Part shown: piece after piece, positions 37,634 through 45,526 of the stretch
Layout: each line of letters begins with the position of its first letter
How positions within the stretch are numbered: position 1 is the stretch's first letter
Notes under the pieces: model-generated
Told to the model about the DNA's origin: nothing
Seen by the model: only the letters and a program-made list of their open reading frames with translations
Databases searched by the model: none
Program-made: the position numbers and the translations under genes
From: Sporomusa sp. KB1
Lineage (GTDB): Bacteria > Bacillota > Negativicutes > Sporomusales > Sporomusaceae
Length of the DNA stretch: 64,000 bases
Reading direction: 5' to 3'
Assembly: GCF_007830295.1 (NCBI RefSeq)
Contig: NZ_VLKC01000002.1
Location: 1,366,887-1,430,886, forward strand

Positions 37634-38332
37634 TTACCAGAAAGCACGTGGCATAATGCGCTCCAGCTTCCACACCGGGTTGCCCATACAGTCTACTGAG
37701 CCAATTTTTTCAGCAATCTCCGTTACGGCAGCAGTAGCTACCACCGGTACGCCTATGCGCTTGGCCGCCTCGGTTACCCCCCTGGCCCCGCACTCAACAA
37801 TATCAACAGTCGTTTCTTCTGCCATATGGGTATTGTTGAGTACCGCGTCTACCCTTCCCAAAGTTGCAACATATTCTAAAATATTGTCTACCGTGGAAGT
37901 AAACGGGCGCGACATATTAAGAACCGCAATGATTTTCAGATAGGGATTCTCAATCGCACCTTCGATAATGTTAAAAATTCTGGCCCCATGCACGCCATAG
38001 CCAATATCCATAATGATGCTGCCTTTGCGCCGCATTACCCAGCGCATCGAACCTGTAATGACATTGCCCGCTTCACCCAGACCAGTCGTATCCCGTGTTT
38101 CCCAGGCTACTACGTCAATGCCCAATCCTTCCAATTCCCGCTTGATGGGTCGGAGTGTATAGCACGGCTCTACAGTATCCAGGTCAGCGATGGTTACCGC
38201 CAAACCTTGCTTCTTTAAGTAAATGGCCCGATTTACGGCATTTTCACTTTTACCGCTGGCATATTCGCCTACATAGGCTTCGACTATTGGCTGCAGCTGT
38301 TCTGATGCCTTTTCTGTATTCACGTAGCACAT
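37634..38332 (-). CDS. P-loop protein of unknown function
   Basis: This protein of about 232 residues holds a phosphate-binding loop VGEYASGKSE near residue 22 and later strands LAVTIADLDTVEP, SIIMDIGYG and AVLNNTHMAEETT resembling a SIMIBI-type nucleotide-binding fold (MinD/CobQ-like). I do not recognise a named family. The start is uncertain: ATG 38332 follows AAGGAG too closely, ATG 38347 has no ribosome site and a GTG at 38323 is also possible. It is convergent with the NlpC gene and upstream of nothing on its strand. Confidence 0.7.
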   Translation of the reverse strand: MCYVNTEKASEQLQPIVEAYVGEYASGKSENAVNRAIYLKKQGLAVTIADLDTVEPCYTLRPIKRELEGLGIDVVAWETRDTTGLGEAGNVITGSMRWVMRRKGSIIMDIGYGVHGARIFNIIEGAIENPYLKIIAVLNMSRPFTSTVDNILEYVATLGRVDAVLNNTHMAEETTVDIVECGARGVTEAAKRIGVPVVATAAVTEIAEKIGSVDCMGNPVWKLERIMPRAFW

Positions 38333-38377
38333 ACACTCCTTGTCCATGCTGTTATTTACTTGGCTGTTGAGGAAAAG

Positions 38378-38407
38378 AAAAAGACTTGGCATAAGCCAAG
38401 TCTTTTT
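38378..38407 (-). terminator. Terminator after bofA
   Basis: AAAAAGACTTGG and CCAAGTCTTTTT pair perfectly just after the bofA stop codon. Confidence 0.85.
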
Positions 38408-38409
38408 CT

Positions 38410-38694
38410 TTAGTTAATAAATAGTTTAAACAAAATCAGCAAAATAACTCCCGGTATACCCAAAAAACCAGCAATAAGTGCAGTAATTGGATTAATCCCA
38501 ATGGTAAAGCTAAAATAGGCCCCAATAAAATTAACCACCCAGAGCACAATTCCGCCCACCAAGCCATTATATATCAATTTGAGTACAATTCTTATCGGCA
38601 TCGTCAACATCCTGCCAATAAGATAAATTAAAATGATTCCAAATGCATAGGCAATGATAACATTAAATTCTAAAGCTACTGGTAAAAATTCCAT
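38410..38694 (-). CDS. bofA: Pro-sigmaK processing inhibitor BofA family protein
   Basis: A 94-residue, almost wholly hydrophobic protein with three membrane segments and the family-typical LIYNGLVGGIVLWVVNFIG and GINPITALIAGFLGIPGVILL. In Bacillus, BofA holds the SpoIVFB protease inactive until the forespore signals. The location next to recR, ybaB and dnaX with DUF2508 genes is the conserved Firmicute order. It supports a spore-forming organism. The start follows GGGGGA. Confidence 0.92.
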   Translation of the reverse strand: MEFLPVALEFNVIIAYAFGIILIYLIGRMLTMPIRIVLKLIYNGLVGGIVLWVVNFIGAYFSFTIGINPITALIAGFLGIPGVILLILFKLFIN

Positions 38695-38743
38695 TTTTTA
38701 GTTCCCCCTCTGTAACGCAGCCCTTTTCCATCATTTTACCACG

Positions 38744-39040
38744 TTAAAGCGCCTGGCGTATAGTCCTCACCCCGGTAATACCTGACATACTTATTATTCC
38801 TGGATGACGAATTCCCTCTTGCCGCGCCTTTTTAAGCAAATACATGTACCTGCGTTCACATGCTTTAATCAAAAATATTGAATAGTCGATTAAATCAGGA
38901 TCAGTTACTGTCAAATAGTAACTTTGCGCAGCAATCCACTCTAGCCGGGCCTGTTCTATTATATCAGTCAGACTATCCTTACCTTTGGTGCTAGATTCCT
39001 CAGTATCCCAAAATCCTAACAGCCTACGCCATACACCCAT
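38744..39040 (-). CDS. DUF2508 (YaaL-like) protein, second copy
   Basis: This 98-residue protein shows the DUF2508 core QARLEWIAAQSYYLTVTDPDLIDYSIFLIKACERRYMYLLKKARQEGI split by a short charged region. Function is unknown. Compared with the first copy it has a Ser/Thr-rich insert near residue 15 and an extra C-terminal tail (HPGIISMSGITGVRTIRQAL). It lies between bofA and the first copy, in the usual recR-yaaL-bofA order. Confidence 0.88.
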   Translation of the reverse strand: MGVWRRLLGFWDTEESSTKGKDSLTDIIEQARLEWIAAQSYYLTVTDPDLIDYSIFLIKACERRYMYLLKKARQEGIRHPGIISMSGITGVRTIRQAL

Positions 39041-39102
39041 ATTTATCCCTCCAACATAATACTGTACTTACCTCAATATATGTTGTCCAATCTAAAATAA
39101 TG

Positions 39103-39133
39103 AAAAAATACCGGATAAAATCCGGTATTTTTT
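39103..39133 (-). terminator. Terminator after the first DUF2508 gene
   Basis: AAAAAATACCGGAT and ATCCGGTATTTTTT pair just after the first copy's stop codon, so the second copy has its own promoter. Confidence 0.85.
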
Positions 39134-39139
39134 GGTTGA

Positions 39140-39394
39140 CTAATCAAACGGCGAAGCTCTAAGTCCCTCATGCCGAGCTCGTTTCAGCAAATATGTATAC
39201 TTTTTTTCGGTCGCCTGAATGTGATAGACTGCATAATCAACTAAATCTGCATCTGACACATTATTATAGTAATTTTGGGCACTAAGCCATTCATGCCTTG
39301 CTTGTTCCAGTTGATCTCTCAAGGGCTGGTATTTGCTAGCAGGTATGTTTCTCCGCAGCACTCTACTAAAAATTTGCATTAGCGCTGTTTTCAT
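39140..39394 (-). CDS. DUF2508 (YaaL-like) protein, first copy
   Basis: An 84-residue protein with QLEQARHEWLSAQNYYNNVSDADLVDYAVYHIQATEKKYTYLLKRARHEGL, the complete DUF2508 domain. The ATG at 39394 has GGGGGAG 6 bases upstream; a start two codons earlier would abut that site. It lies downstream of recR as in many Firmicutes. The duplication with the neighbouring copy is unusual. Confidence 0.9.
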   Translation of the reverse strand: MKTALMQIFSRVLRRNIPASKYQPLRDQLEQARHEWLSAQNYYNNVSDADLVDYAVYHIQATEKKYTYLLKRARHEGLRASPFD

Positions 39395-39447
39395 GCACAT
39401 CTCCCCCTGTTTACGAGTATTCCCATAAACAGGCAGAATAAAACATA

Positions 39448-40041
39448 TTACATCTCCCGGCGATTCTCCAATGCCTTCGATAATGTCACTTCATCGGCAT
39501 ATTCCAGATCGCCGCCCATCGGCAAACCGTGGGCAATGCGGGTAACCATTACCCCTAGTGGTTTTAAGAGCTTAGCAATATACATAGCTGTAGCCTCGCC
39601 TTCAACATTGGGGTTAGTGGCCATTATAACCTCTTGAATACCTTTACCAACCCGGTCTAAGAGCTCTTTCACTTTTATATCGTCCGGGCCTACACCCTCC
39701 AGGGGTGACAAAGAGCCGTGCAATACATGATATAGCCCTTTGAATTCACGAGTACGCTCCATAGCGGCCACATCTTTGGGGTCCTCTACTACACATACCA
39801 CTGACCGATCCCGCCCCTCTGACCGGCAGATCTGGCAGGGATCAGTATCGGTTAAGTCAAAACAAACCGAACAATATCCTACCCGCTCTTTAGCCTCAAC
39901 AATGGCCTGTGCCAGCGCTGCGACCTGACTTTTATCCATCTTAAGCACATGATAAGCAAGACGAGCCGCAGATTTCGGTCCAATGCCCGGCAAGCGGCGA
40001 AACTGTTCAACCAGCCTGCCAATCGGCGCAATATAACTCAT
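39448..40041 (-). CDS. recR: Recombination mediator protein RecR
   Basis: The 197-residue protein acts with RecF/RecO in gap repair. It has an N-terminal helix-hairpin-helix ([17 protein letters not shown]), the zinc finger [16 protein letters not shown] and the Toprim domain [19 protein letters not shown] and [17 protein letters not shown]. It lies 3 bp downstream of ybaB in the conserved dnaX-ybaB-recR cluster. Confidence 0.98.
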   Translation of the reverse strand: MSYIAPIGRLVEQFRRLPGIGPKSAARLAYHVLKMDKSQVAALAQAIVEAKERVGYCSVCFDLTDTDPCQICRSEGRDRSVVCVVEDPKDVAAMERTREFKGLYHVLHGSLSPLEGVGPDDIKVKELLDRVGKGIQEVIMATNPNVEGEATAMYIAKLLKPLGVMVTRIAHGLPMGGDLEYADEVTLSKALENRREM

Positions 40042-40044
40042 GGT

Positions 40045-40371
40045 TTAAAGCATTCCTGGTGGCAGGTTAAGACCGCCGGTTAACTTGCCCATCTCCTGCG
40101 CCATCATATCATCCACTTTATTTATCGCTTCATTGACAGCAGCAGCTACCAAATCCTCTAGCATTTCAACATCCTCAGGATCAACGGCAGAAGGTGCAAT
40201 TTTTATCGATTGAATCTTCTTCTCACCGGTAATAACCACTTTCACTGCGCCGCCCCCAGTAGATACCTCAAGGCTACGAGATTTCAATTCCTCTTGCAAT
40301 TTGGCCATTTCGGCCTGAAGCTTTTGTACTTTTTTCATCATTCCTGCCATATTTCCCATATTTCCAAACAT
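40045..40371 (-). CDS. Nucleoid-associated protein YbaB/EbfC family
   Basis: The 108-residue protein has a Met/Gly-rich start (FGNMGNMAGMMKKVQKLQAEM), a helical arm and the conserved core GGGAVKVVITGEKKIQSIKI and LEDLVAAAVNEAINK. It forms DNA-binding dimers and is often co-transcribed with dnaX and recR, as here. The gaps are 23 and 3 bp. Confidence 0.96.
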   Translation of the reverse strand: MFGNMGNMAGMMKKVQKLQAEMAKLQEELKSRSLEVSTGGGAVKVVITGEKKIQSIKIAPSAVDPEDVEMLEDLVAAAVNEAINKVDDMMAQEMGKLTGGLNLPPGML

Positions 40372-40393
40372 GTTATCAGCCTCCTAAAATAAT

Positions 40394-42136
40394 TTATTCT
40401 TCTATCTTGATTACTTTGCCGCCAAACATCATTTGTGCCTGCTTAATTGCCGGATCATTGAGTTCAGAATCAGTCAGTGCCGGCGGTGATGCATTCACTG
40501 ACGGCTTAATCGGTTTGACAGCCGGCGTATCTACACCCAGCGAGCAAATAAGTCTTACTTTGTGCCCCGATACTTGTTCCAGCGTTTTTTCTACAATGTT
40601 CCGATAATCGTCTTTCTCAGTGCGCTCTTTAGGAAAGGTCGCCGTGAAACGAACCATAGCCTGTTGGTCAGTAATCGCTGTTAAGTGGCCTTGCATGACA
40701 CAAGCATGGACAGACCGCTTACCACTTGCTAACAGCTCTTTCAACATCGCTGCCCATACCTCTGATAGGTTGGCGGCATTGGCAGCGGGAGCATCCTGCT
40801 CAGGCTGATTAGGAACAGATTGAACCGGAACAGGGCGTTTGGCAGATACCTGACGCTCTGGCTGCTGTCCTGGATGAAGTTGCGAATTTTCCTTGGACTG
40901 AAGCGGCTGAGCAGAGGACGTTGGCGATTGCCATGCAGATCGTGCACCCACTGCCGGATTAGCTGCAGCAGTTATTGATGCCGGCTGGTTAGCCAGTTTG
41001 GCCTCAAGCGCAGCAACCCGTTCAAGTAAAGCAGCCACATCACTGCCTGCTGCCCGCCGACACAGGGTAATTAGTGCCATCTCGACGGCGATGCGCGGCT
41101 CAGCTGCCCACTTAGTATCATTGGCAGCCCGGTGTAACACTTCCAGCATATGTACCAGCTCCTGATGGCTAAACTTGGCGCTCTGCGTGGCAAGCACCGC
41201 CTTATCCTCACTATACACTTCAATAGTATCAATATCAGGCGCGGCTTTATACAGCATCAGGCTACGAGCATGCAGAGCCAGCTCCAGCAGCAGCTGGCGG
41301 ATATCCTTACCCAGTTGAATGAGTTCATCAAGCTTCAACAATACCGTATGTGCATCCCGCACGGCGATTGCATCAGTCAGCTGCCATACCCATTCGTGAC
41401 CAATCAATCCTAACAATTGCCGCACATGCTCTGCTGTTATCATCTCACTATCATCCAAGGTGGAACACTGGTCCAAGATACTCAGAGCATCGCGCATACC
41501 GCCATCCGCTTGTACAGCAATCAGCCGCAGCGCTTCCGGAGCAGCCTTAAGCTCACTCTGCTTTGCTATACTGGCTAACCGCTGTTCAATCTCCTTAACA
41601 CTAATCCGCCGGAAATCATAGCGTTGACAACGCGAATGTATAGTAGCTGGAATCTTATGCGGTTCAGTCGTTGCCAAAACAAAAACAACATGACCCGGTG
41701 GTTCCTCCAAGGTTTTGAGCAGAGCGTTAAAAGCCTCTGTTGTCAGCATATGCACTTCATCAATGATATACACCTTATAGCGTCCATCTACAGGCGCAAA
41801 TTTAACAGTTTCCCTGAGTTCGCGGATCTCATCAATCCCCCGGTTGGAGGCGGCGTCAATCTCAAAGACATCCATCGATGTACCAGTGGTAATTTTATCA
41901 CAATTGTCACAATGGTTACAAGGGTTGACAGTAGGGCCATCCTGGCAGTTGAGCGCTTTAGCCAGAATTTTGGCGGTACTGGTTTTACCTGTACCGCGTG
42001 GCCCAGCAAACAAGTAAGCATGAGCAATTTTTCCAGTAGTAATCGCATTTTTCAAGGTAATGCTGATATGTTCCTGACCAACCAGATTGTCAAAATCCTG
42101 CGGTCGCCATTTCCGATATAAAGCTACATAGGCCAT
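40394..42136 (-). CDS. dnaX: DNA polymerase III subunit gamma/tau
   Basis: The 580-residue clamp-loader ATPase has Walker A GPRGTGKTSTAKILAKALNC, the zinc site (CQDG...CNHCDNC), Walker B YIIDEVHML, and sensor motif ATTEPHKIPATIHSRCQ. The region after about residue 380 is Gln/Ser/Pro-rich and links to a divergent tau-like C-terminal domain. It starts the dnaX-ybaB-recR cluster, downstream of SRP RNA and tRNA-Ser, a typical Firmicute arrangement. Confidence 0.97.
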   Translation of the reverse strand: MAYVALYRKWRPQDFDNLVGQEHISITLKNAITTGKIAHAYLFAGPRGTGKTSTAKILAKALNCQDGPTVNPCNHCDNCDKITTGTSMDVFEIDAASNRGIDEIRELRETVKFAPVDGRYKVYIIDEVHMLTTEAFNALLKTLEEPPGHVVFVLATTEPHKIPATIHSRCQRYDFRRISVKEIEQRLASIAKQSELKAAPEALRLIAVQADGGMRDALSILDQCSTLDDSEMITAEHVRQLLGLIGHEWVWQLTDAIAVRDAHTVLLKLDELIQLGKDIRQLLLELALHARSLMLYKAAPDIDTIEVYSEDKAVLATQSAKFSHQELVHMLEVLHRAANDTKWAAEPRIAVEMALITLCRRAAGSDVAALLERVAALEAKLANQPASITAAANPAVGARSAWQSPTSSAQPLQSKENSQLHPGQQPERQVSAKRPVPVQSVPNQPEQDAPAANAANLSEVWAAMLKELLASGKRSVHACVMQGHLTAITDQQAMVRFTATFPKERTEKDDYRNIVEKTLEQVSGHKVRLICSLGVDTPAVKPIKPSVNASPPALTDSELNDPAIKQAQMMFGGKVIKIEE

Positions 42137-42323
42137 CCCTACACCACCTATCCAGGTAAAACTTCATTTATAACTCTATGCAACATGTTAAAAACTTGCA
42201 GATAACTCATTTATTATTCCACACCGTTAAAATATTTCCCTTTTTGAAGAAAATAATTAATAATAAGAGAAGCATTAGTCGTTCAATCCAGGGAAAGTTA
42301 CCCTTTCCCTCTGTATAACAAAA

Positions 42324-42348
42324 AAGCAGCCTGCTTATTGGGCTACTT
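42324..42348 (-). terminator. Terminator of SRP RNA
   Basis: AAGTAGCC and GGCTGCTT pair and the minus strand ends in TTTTTTG. It lies about 50 bases after the SRP RNA. Confidence 0.7.
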
Positions 42349-42400
42349 CATTCGGAAATTATCCTTTTGTCTGTCTTATTGCTACGTCCTTGTTTCCCAC

Positions 42401-42528
42401 GACGGACCACAGCAGCCACCAGGCACCCTTGCGGCACATAAGAGGGATCACTTAGCGCTGCTTCCTTCCGGACCTGACGCGGTTCATGAGTTCTTATTGC
42501 GCAAGACCCGGTACTGCTATAGCCCGTC
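42401..42528 (-). ncRNA. ffs: Signal recognition particle RNA (4.5S/small type)
   Basis: The minus strand contains the invariant apical domain GTCAGGTCCGGAAGGAAGCAGC flanked by arms that pair over their length (GACGG with CCGTC, TATAGCAG with CTGCTGTG, TTGCGCAATAAGA-type with TTATGTGCCGCAA). That gives a single ~128-nt hairpin, a little longer than E. coli 4.5S RNA and without an evident Alu domain. It lies between tRNA-Ser and dnaX, as in other Firmicutes. The ends are estimated from pairing. Confidence 0.93.
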
Positions 42529-42537
42529 CTAGAAAAC

Positions 42538-42556
42538 AAAAAGCCGTAGCCGGCTT
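42538..42556 (-). terminator. Small terminator after tRNA-Ser
   Basis: AAGCCG-GCTA-CGGCTT is followed by TTTGTTTTC on the minus strand, right between tRNA-Ser and SRP RNA. Confidence 0.6.
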
Positions 42557-42573
42557 CAATTCTTGTTTTACTA

Positions 42574-42663
42574 TGGCGGAGAGAGAGGGATTCGAACCCT
42601 CGGTAGAGTTTCCCCTACACACGCTTTCCAGGCGTGCTCCTTCAACCGCTCGGACATCTCTCC
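42574..42663 (-). tRNA. tRNA-Ser (GGA)
   Basis: The minus strand gives a 90-nt class II tRNA: acceptor GGAGAGA pairing with TCTCTCC, anticodon loop CTGGAAA with anticodon GGA, a long variable arm (TGTAGGGGAAACTCTACC), T-loop GGTTCGAATCC and an encoded CCA. It reads UCC and UCU. The UCC specifier inferred in both Ser T-boxes matches this tRNA. Confidence 0.97.
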
Positions 42664-42880
42664 AAGTGCTCTCAACAGAACATTATTATAGCTTATTTGG
42701 ACATACAATGCAACTGGTAATTATTAGCATTTTTACAGTCATGCAGACTACATAAGATGCTACGCCAGAATACTGCTTAATTATAACCAGTACCAAAAGG
42801 CTTGTCAAGTTGCTGCCAACCAAAACTTCAGCTTATTTCTATTTTTATGCTGCTAAATGGCAATCAATGAATATCCTGGT

Positions 42881-42919
42881 AAAAGTGGGTTGCCTCATTT
42901 TGAGGCAACCCACTTTTTT
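42881..42919 (-). terminator. Terminator after the kimA-like gene
   Basis: AAAAGTGGGTTGCCTCA and TGAGGCAACCCACTTTT form a near-perfect 17-bp stem with U-runs both ways, ending at the stop codon of the transporter gene. Confidence 0.9.
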
Positions 42920-42920
42920 C

Positions 42921-44765
42921 CTATTCTTTTAAGTGATAGGGAACGGTAGTTACAATAACGTTTTCCCTCCAAATAAGGGTATTCCGCAAAAACCAGCCAG
43001 TCTGATTATGCAAGAGCCGGTGCCAGGATTTTCGCGTCTCAAACTCAGGGATAATAACTGTGATATAATCATCTGGTCCCTTTTCCCGCTCCTTCTTCTC
43101 AATAAAATGCAGAAGCGGCCGCATTAGTAACCGGTAGGGCGAACGAATAACGATCAATTCTATACCCGGATCCCACAGTTTCCATTTTTCGACAACTTTC
43201 TGTGTCGTTTCTTCATTGTTAGACACATGAACAGCCAGGATATTATCACCAATCATCTTGGCATATTTAATGGTTTCATACACCACGCGCGTTGTTGTCG
43301 ATACAGGTACAATAACAATATGTTTACCCTCTGGAAAAGTAGCCGCTCCCTTTTCATAGCATTCTTCCGGCAGATGTAGTTGATCGGCTATAGAGTTATA
43401 GTGGCCCCGGATGGCTGTAAAGATATAAATCATAATCGGAATAAACAACAAGATAATCCAGGCACCATAGAGAAATTTTGTTATGGTAATAATAAGGACA
43501 ACCAGACCGGTAGTCGTAGCACCAATGCCATTTAGCAGCGCCCGAATCTGCCATCCCTTACCACGCTCCCGGTTCCAGTGAACGACCATGCTAGACTGGG
43601 CAATAGTAAAGGAAATAAATACGCCAATAGCATACAGCGAAATGAGATGCTCAGTATTTCCCCGAAACACGATAATTAACAAAGCAGCCGCGACAGTTAG
43701 TAAAATGATACCATTAGAGAATGTCAACCGCTCGCCACGTGTCGCCAAATAACGGGGCATATACCCATCCTTAGCCACAATGGATAACAGCACCGGCAAA
43801 CCATTATAGGCCGTATTGCCTGCCAGATATAACACCAGCATCGTAGTAATCTGAATATAATAATAGGCAGCCGAACGGCCAAAAATTTCTTCTGCCAATT
43901 GCGACATAGCCGTTACCTCAGCTATCGGTAAAATGTGATAATGCATAACAAGGTAGGTAATACCCAGGAACATAAAGCCCAGGATTCCTGCCATCCAGTA
44001 CGTAGTAATAGCAGCATTGCGGGCTTCCGGCTTCCGGAACATGGGAACACTATCGGCAATGGCTTCTACCCCTGTCATTGAACTACAACCATTGGCAAAG
44101 GCCCGTAAAATCACAAACAGCATCGCCCAATCCAGTTGCTGGCGGGCTAAGGACTCTGGTGGCAGCAGATATGGAGCAGTAATGGACTTCCATATACCTA
44201 TCACAATTAAAATGATGATACCAAACAAAAAAGCGTAGGTAGGTATTACGAAGGCATTGGATGATTCCCGGACTCCGCGCAGATTAACTAGCATTAATAT
44301 GGCAAAAAGAACCAATACATCAATGGTGACTTCCCGCCCCGCCAAAGAAGGAAAAGCCGAAACAATAGCTGCTGTGCCGGCCGAGACACTCACCGCAGCT
44401 GTCAGTACATAATCGGCAAAGACTGAGCCAGCTGCCACCAACGCCGGCATCTTGCCCAGATTCTTCTTGGCCACCGTATAGGCCCCGCCACCCTCAGGAT
44501 TGGCTTTAGCCACCTGCACATAGGATAACACTACAATTGCCAGCAGTGACAGAATACCTATAGCCACAGGGCCCATAAACCCGTAAGCTACCAGACTGGG
44601 AACAGCAACCAGCGCAAGCATAATTTGTTCCGGACCATAAGCAACCGATGATAACGCATCTGAGGAAAAAATAGACAATGCCTTCCACTTGGGAAGTTTT
44701 TCATGAGCCAACTCCCGGTTATGAAGTGGCTTGCCGATAAGTAATCGGCGAAGTACGCGCATCAT
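42921..44765 (-). CDS. kimA: APC-superfamily transporter, KimA-type K+ importer
   Basis: The 614-residue protein has about twelve membrane segments (about residues 30-470) and a C-terminal cytosolic USP-like domain (GKHIVIVPVSTTTRVVYETIKYAKMIGDNILAVHV). The opening LGKxLHNRELAHEKLPKWKALSIFSSDALSSVAYG-like region is that of the YdaO/KimA group of potassium importers. The upstream leader is a c-di-AMP riboswitch, whose classic target in Bacillus is this same gene. That supports K+ uptake over amino acid transport. The ATG at 44765 has GGAGG 7 bases upstream. Confidence 0.88.
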   Translation of the reverse strand: MMRVLRRLLIGKPLHNRELAHEKLPKWKALSIFSSDALSSVAYGPEQIMLALVAVPSLVAYGFMGPVAIGILSLLAIVVLSYVQVAKANPEGGGAYTVAKKNLGKMPALVAAGSVFADYVLTAAVSVSAGTAAIVSAFPSLAGREVTIDVLVLFAILMLVNLRGVRESSNAFVIPTYAFLFGIIILIVIGIWKSITAPYLLPPESLARQQLDWAMLFVILRAFANGCSSMTGVEAIADSVPMFRKPEARNAAITTYWMAGILGFMFLGITYLVMHYHILPIAEVTAMSQLAEEIFGRSAAYYYIQITTMLVLYLAGNTAYNGLPVLLSIVAKDGYMPRYLATRGERLTFSNGIILLTVAAALLIIVFRGNTEHLISLYAIGVFISFTIAQSSMVVHWNRERGKGWQIRALLNGIGATTTGLVVLIITITKFLYGAWIILLFIPIMIYIFTAIRGHYNSIADQLHLPEECYEKGAATFPEGKHIVIVPVSTTTRVVYETIKYAKMIGDNILAVHVSNNEETTQKVVEKWKLWDPGIELIVIRSPYRLLMRPLLHFIEKKEREKGPDDYITVIIPEFETRKSWHRLLHNQTGWFLRNTLIWRENVIVTTVPYHLKE

Positions 44766-44807
44766 AGTAGCGCCTCCAGTTTCATTATTCATTTTTTTAA
44801 CACAAAA

Positions 44808-44826
44808 AAAAGACCTGTCGGTCTTT
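44808..44826 (-). terminator. Terminator of the c-di-AMP riboswitch
   Basis: AAAGACC and GGTCTTT pair, with TTTTTTGTG following on the minus strand, just before the transporter start. Confidence 0.8.
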
Positions 44827-44827
44827 C

Positions 44828-44965
44828 GACCCCTGCTTTAGCCTGCGAAGTTAGCTGACGGGTAGGATGACAAGAGAAAAACATCCCTTTTGCCTAATTG
44901 GCAAAATTAACCCCAAAAAGTGGTTCCTCCGCTTCCAAAATGGAACTCGGCATTATGTTATGTTT
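44828..44965 (-). promoter_or_regulatory. c-di-AMP riboswitch (ydaO-yuaA type)
   Basis: The minus strand has GGAAGCGGAGGAACCACTTTTTGGGGTTAAT, then CATCCTACCCGTCAGCTAACTTCGCAGGCT split by a variable arm; shown in parts the blocks are GGAGGAACC, TTGGGGTTAAT and CCCGTCAGCTAAC. These are the conserved ydaO blocks. High c-di-AMP should favour the terminator downstream and so limit K+ uptake. The rest of the 509-base gap (44966-45202) shows no clear gene or promoter. Confidence 0.88.
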
Positions 44966-45202
44966 AACTAACTGTTATCATACTGCTTTTCTAATCGCAC
45001 ATAAAGTTCGCCTATGCTTCTTTAGCGCCTGCTAGATGTCATGGCTACTCACTAAACAATATTGGATTCTTCGCTCACAGTCACGCTTTCTTTTGCGTGT
45101 TGTGGCTCGTCATTCCCCCAAAAGATCATGTTTATCGGCTATAAATAGCGACTGGACCGTCATAACCGACGGCCCAGAAAATTGCACCAATATACTCTTA
45201 TA

Positions 45203-45249
45203 AATAAAGTCCAACCACTTGGTTCTGAATGAAGTGGTTGGACTTTATT
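45203..45249 (-). terminator. Terminator of the Feo/P-ATPase operon
   Basis: AATAAAGTCCAACCACTT and its perfect complement form an 18-bp stem with U-rich ends on both strands, 26 bases after the last gene of the operon. Confidence 0.9.
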
Positions 45250-45274
45250 TTCAGATCACAAACGACTAACCCTA

Positions 45275-45499
45275 TTAGGCCTTAACCACACCCTCTTGCC
45301 GTTCTGCGATTAAGTCTTCCAAACGTTCTTTTTGACGCATAAGTTCGTCTACCGGAATCTCACCCACACCTTGAACAGCAGACATTTGCATAGTTGGCGC
45401 TATACCACGCATTGACTGTTCAGACATCATTTTGTACCCAAAAGCTCCCGCAAGAGTGCCAACAACAAGACCTATCCAAAAATCACTTCTTGCAAACAT
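45275..45499 (-). CDS. Small membrane protein, YtxH-like
   Basis: This 74-residue protein has a single hydrophobic segment near its start (FWIGLVVGTLAGAFGYKMM) and a charged helical C-terminus (RQKERLEDLIAERQEG). Ribosome site AAGGAGGTGAG precedes the ATG. It is the last gene of the Feo/HMA/P-ATPase operon, 27 bp after the ATPase. Function is unknown; the form resembles YtxH-type envelope proteins and the small subunits sometimes found beside P-type ATPases. Confidence 0.8.
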   Translation of the reverse strand: MFARSDFWIGLVVGTLAGAFGYKMMSEQSMRGIAPTMQMSAVQGVGEIPVDELMRQKERLEDLIAERQEGVVKA

Positions 45500-45526
45500 A
45501 TTCTCACCTCCTTTCTTTAAAATAAT

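Noticed and set aside
42348..42539. Frames across the SRP RNA region
   Set aside because: The sequence is the SRP RNA hairpin; frames there are accidental.
44985..45125. A 25-codon minus-strand frame starting MIFWGNDEPQ
   Set aside because: It has no ribosome site and lies in the upstream part of the c-di-AMP leader region.
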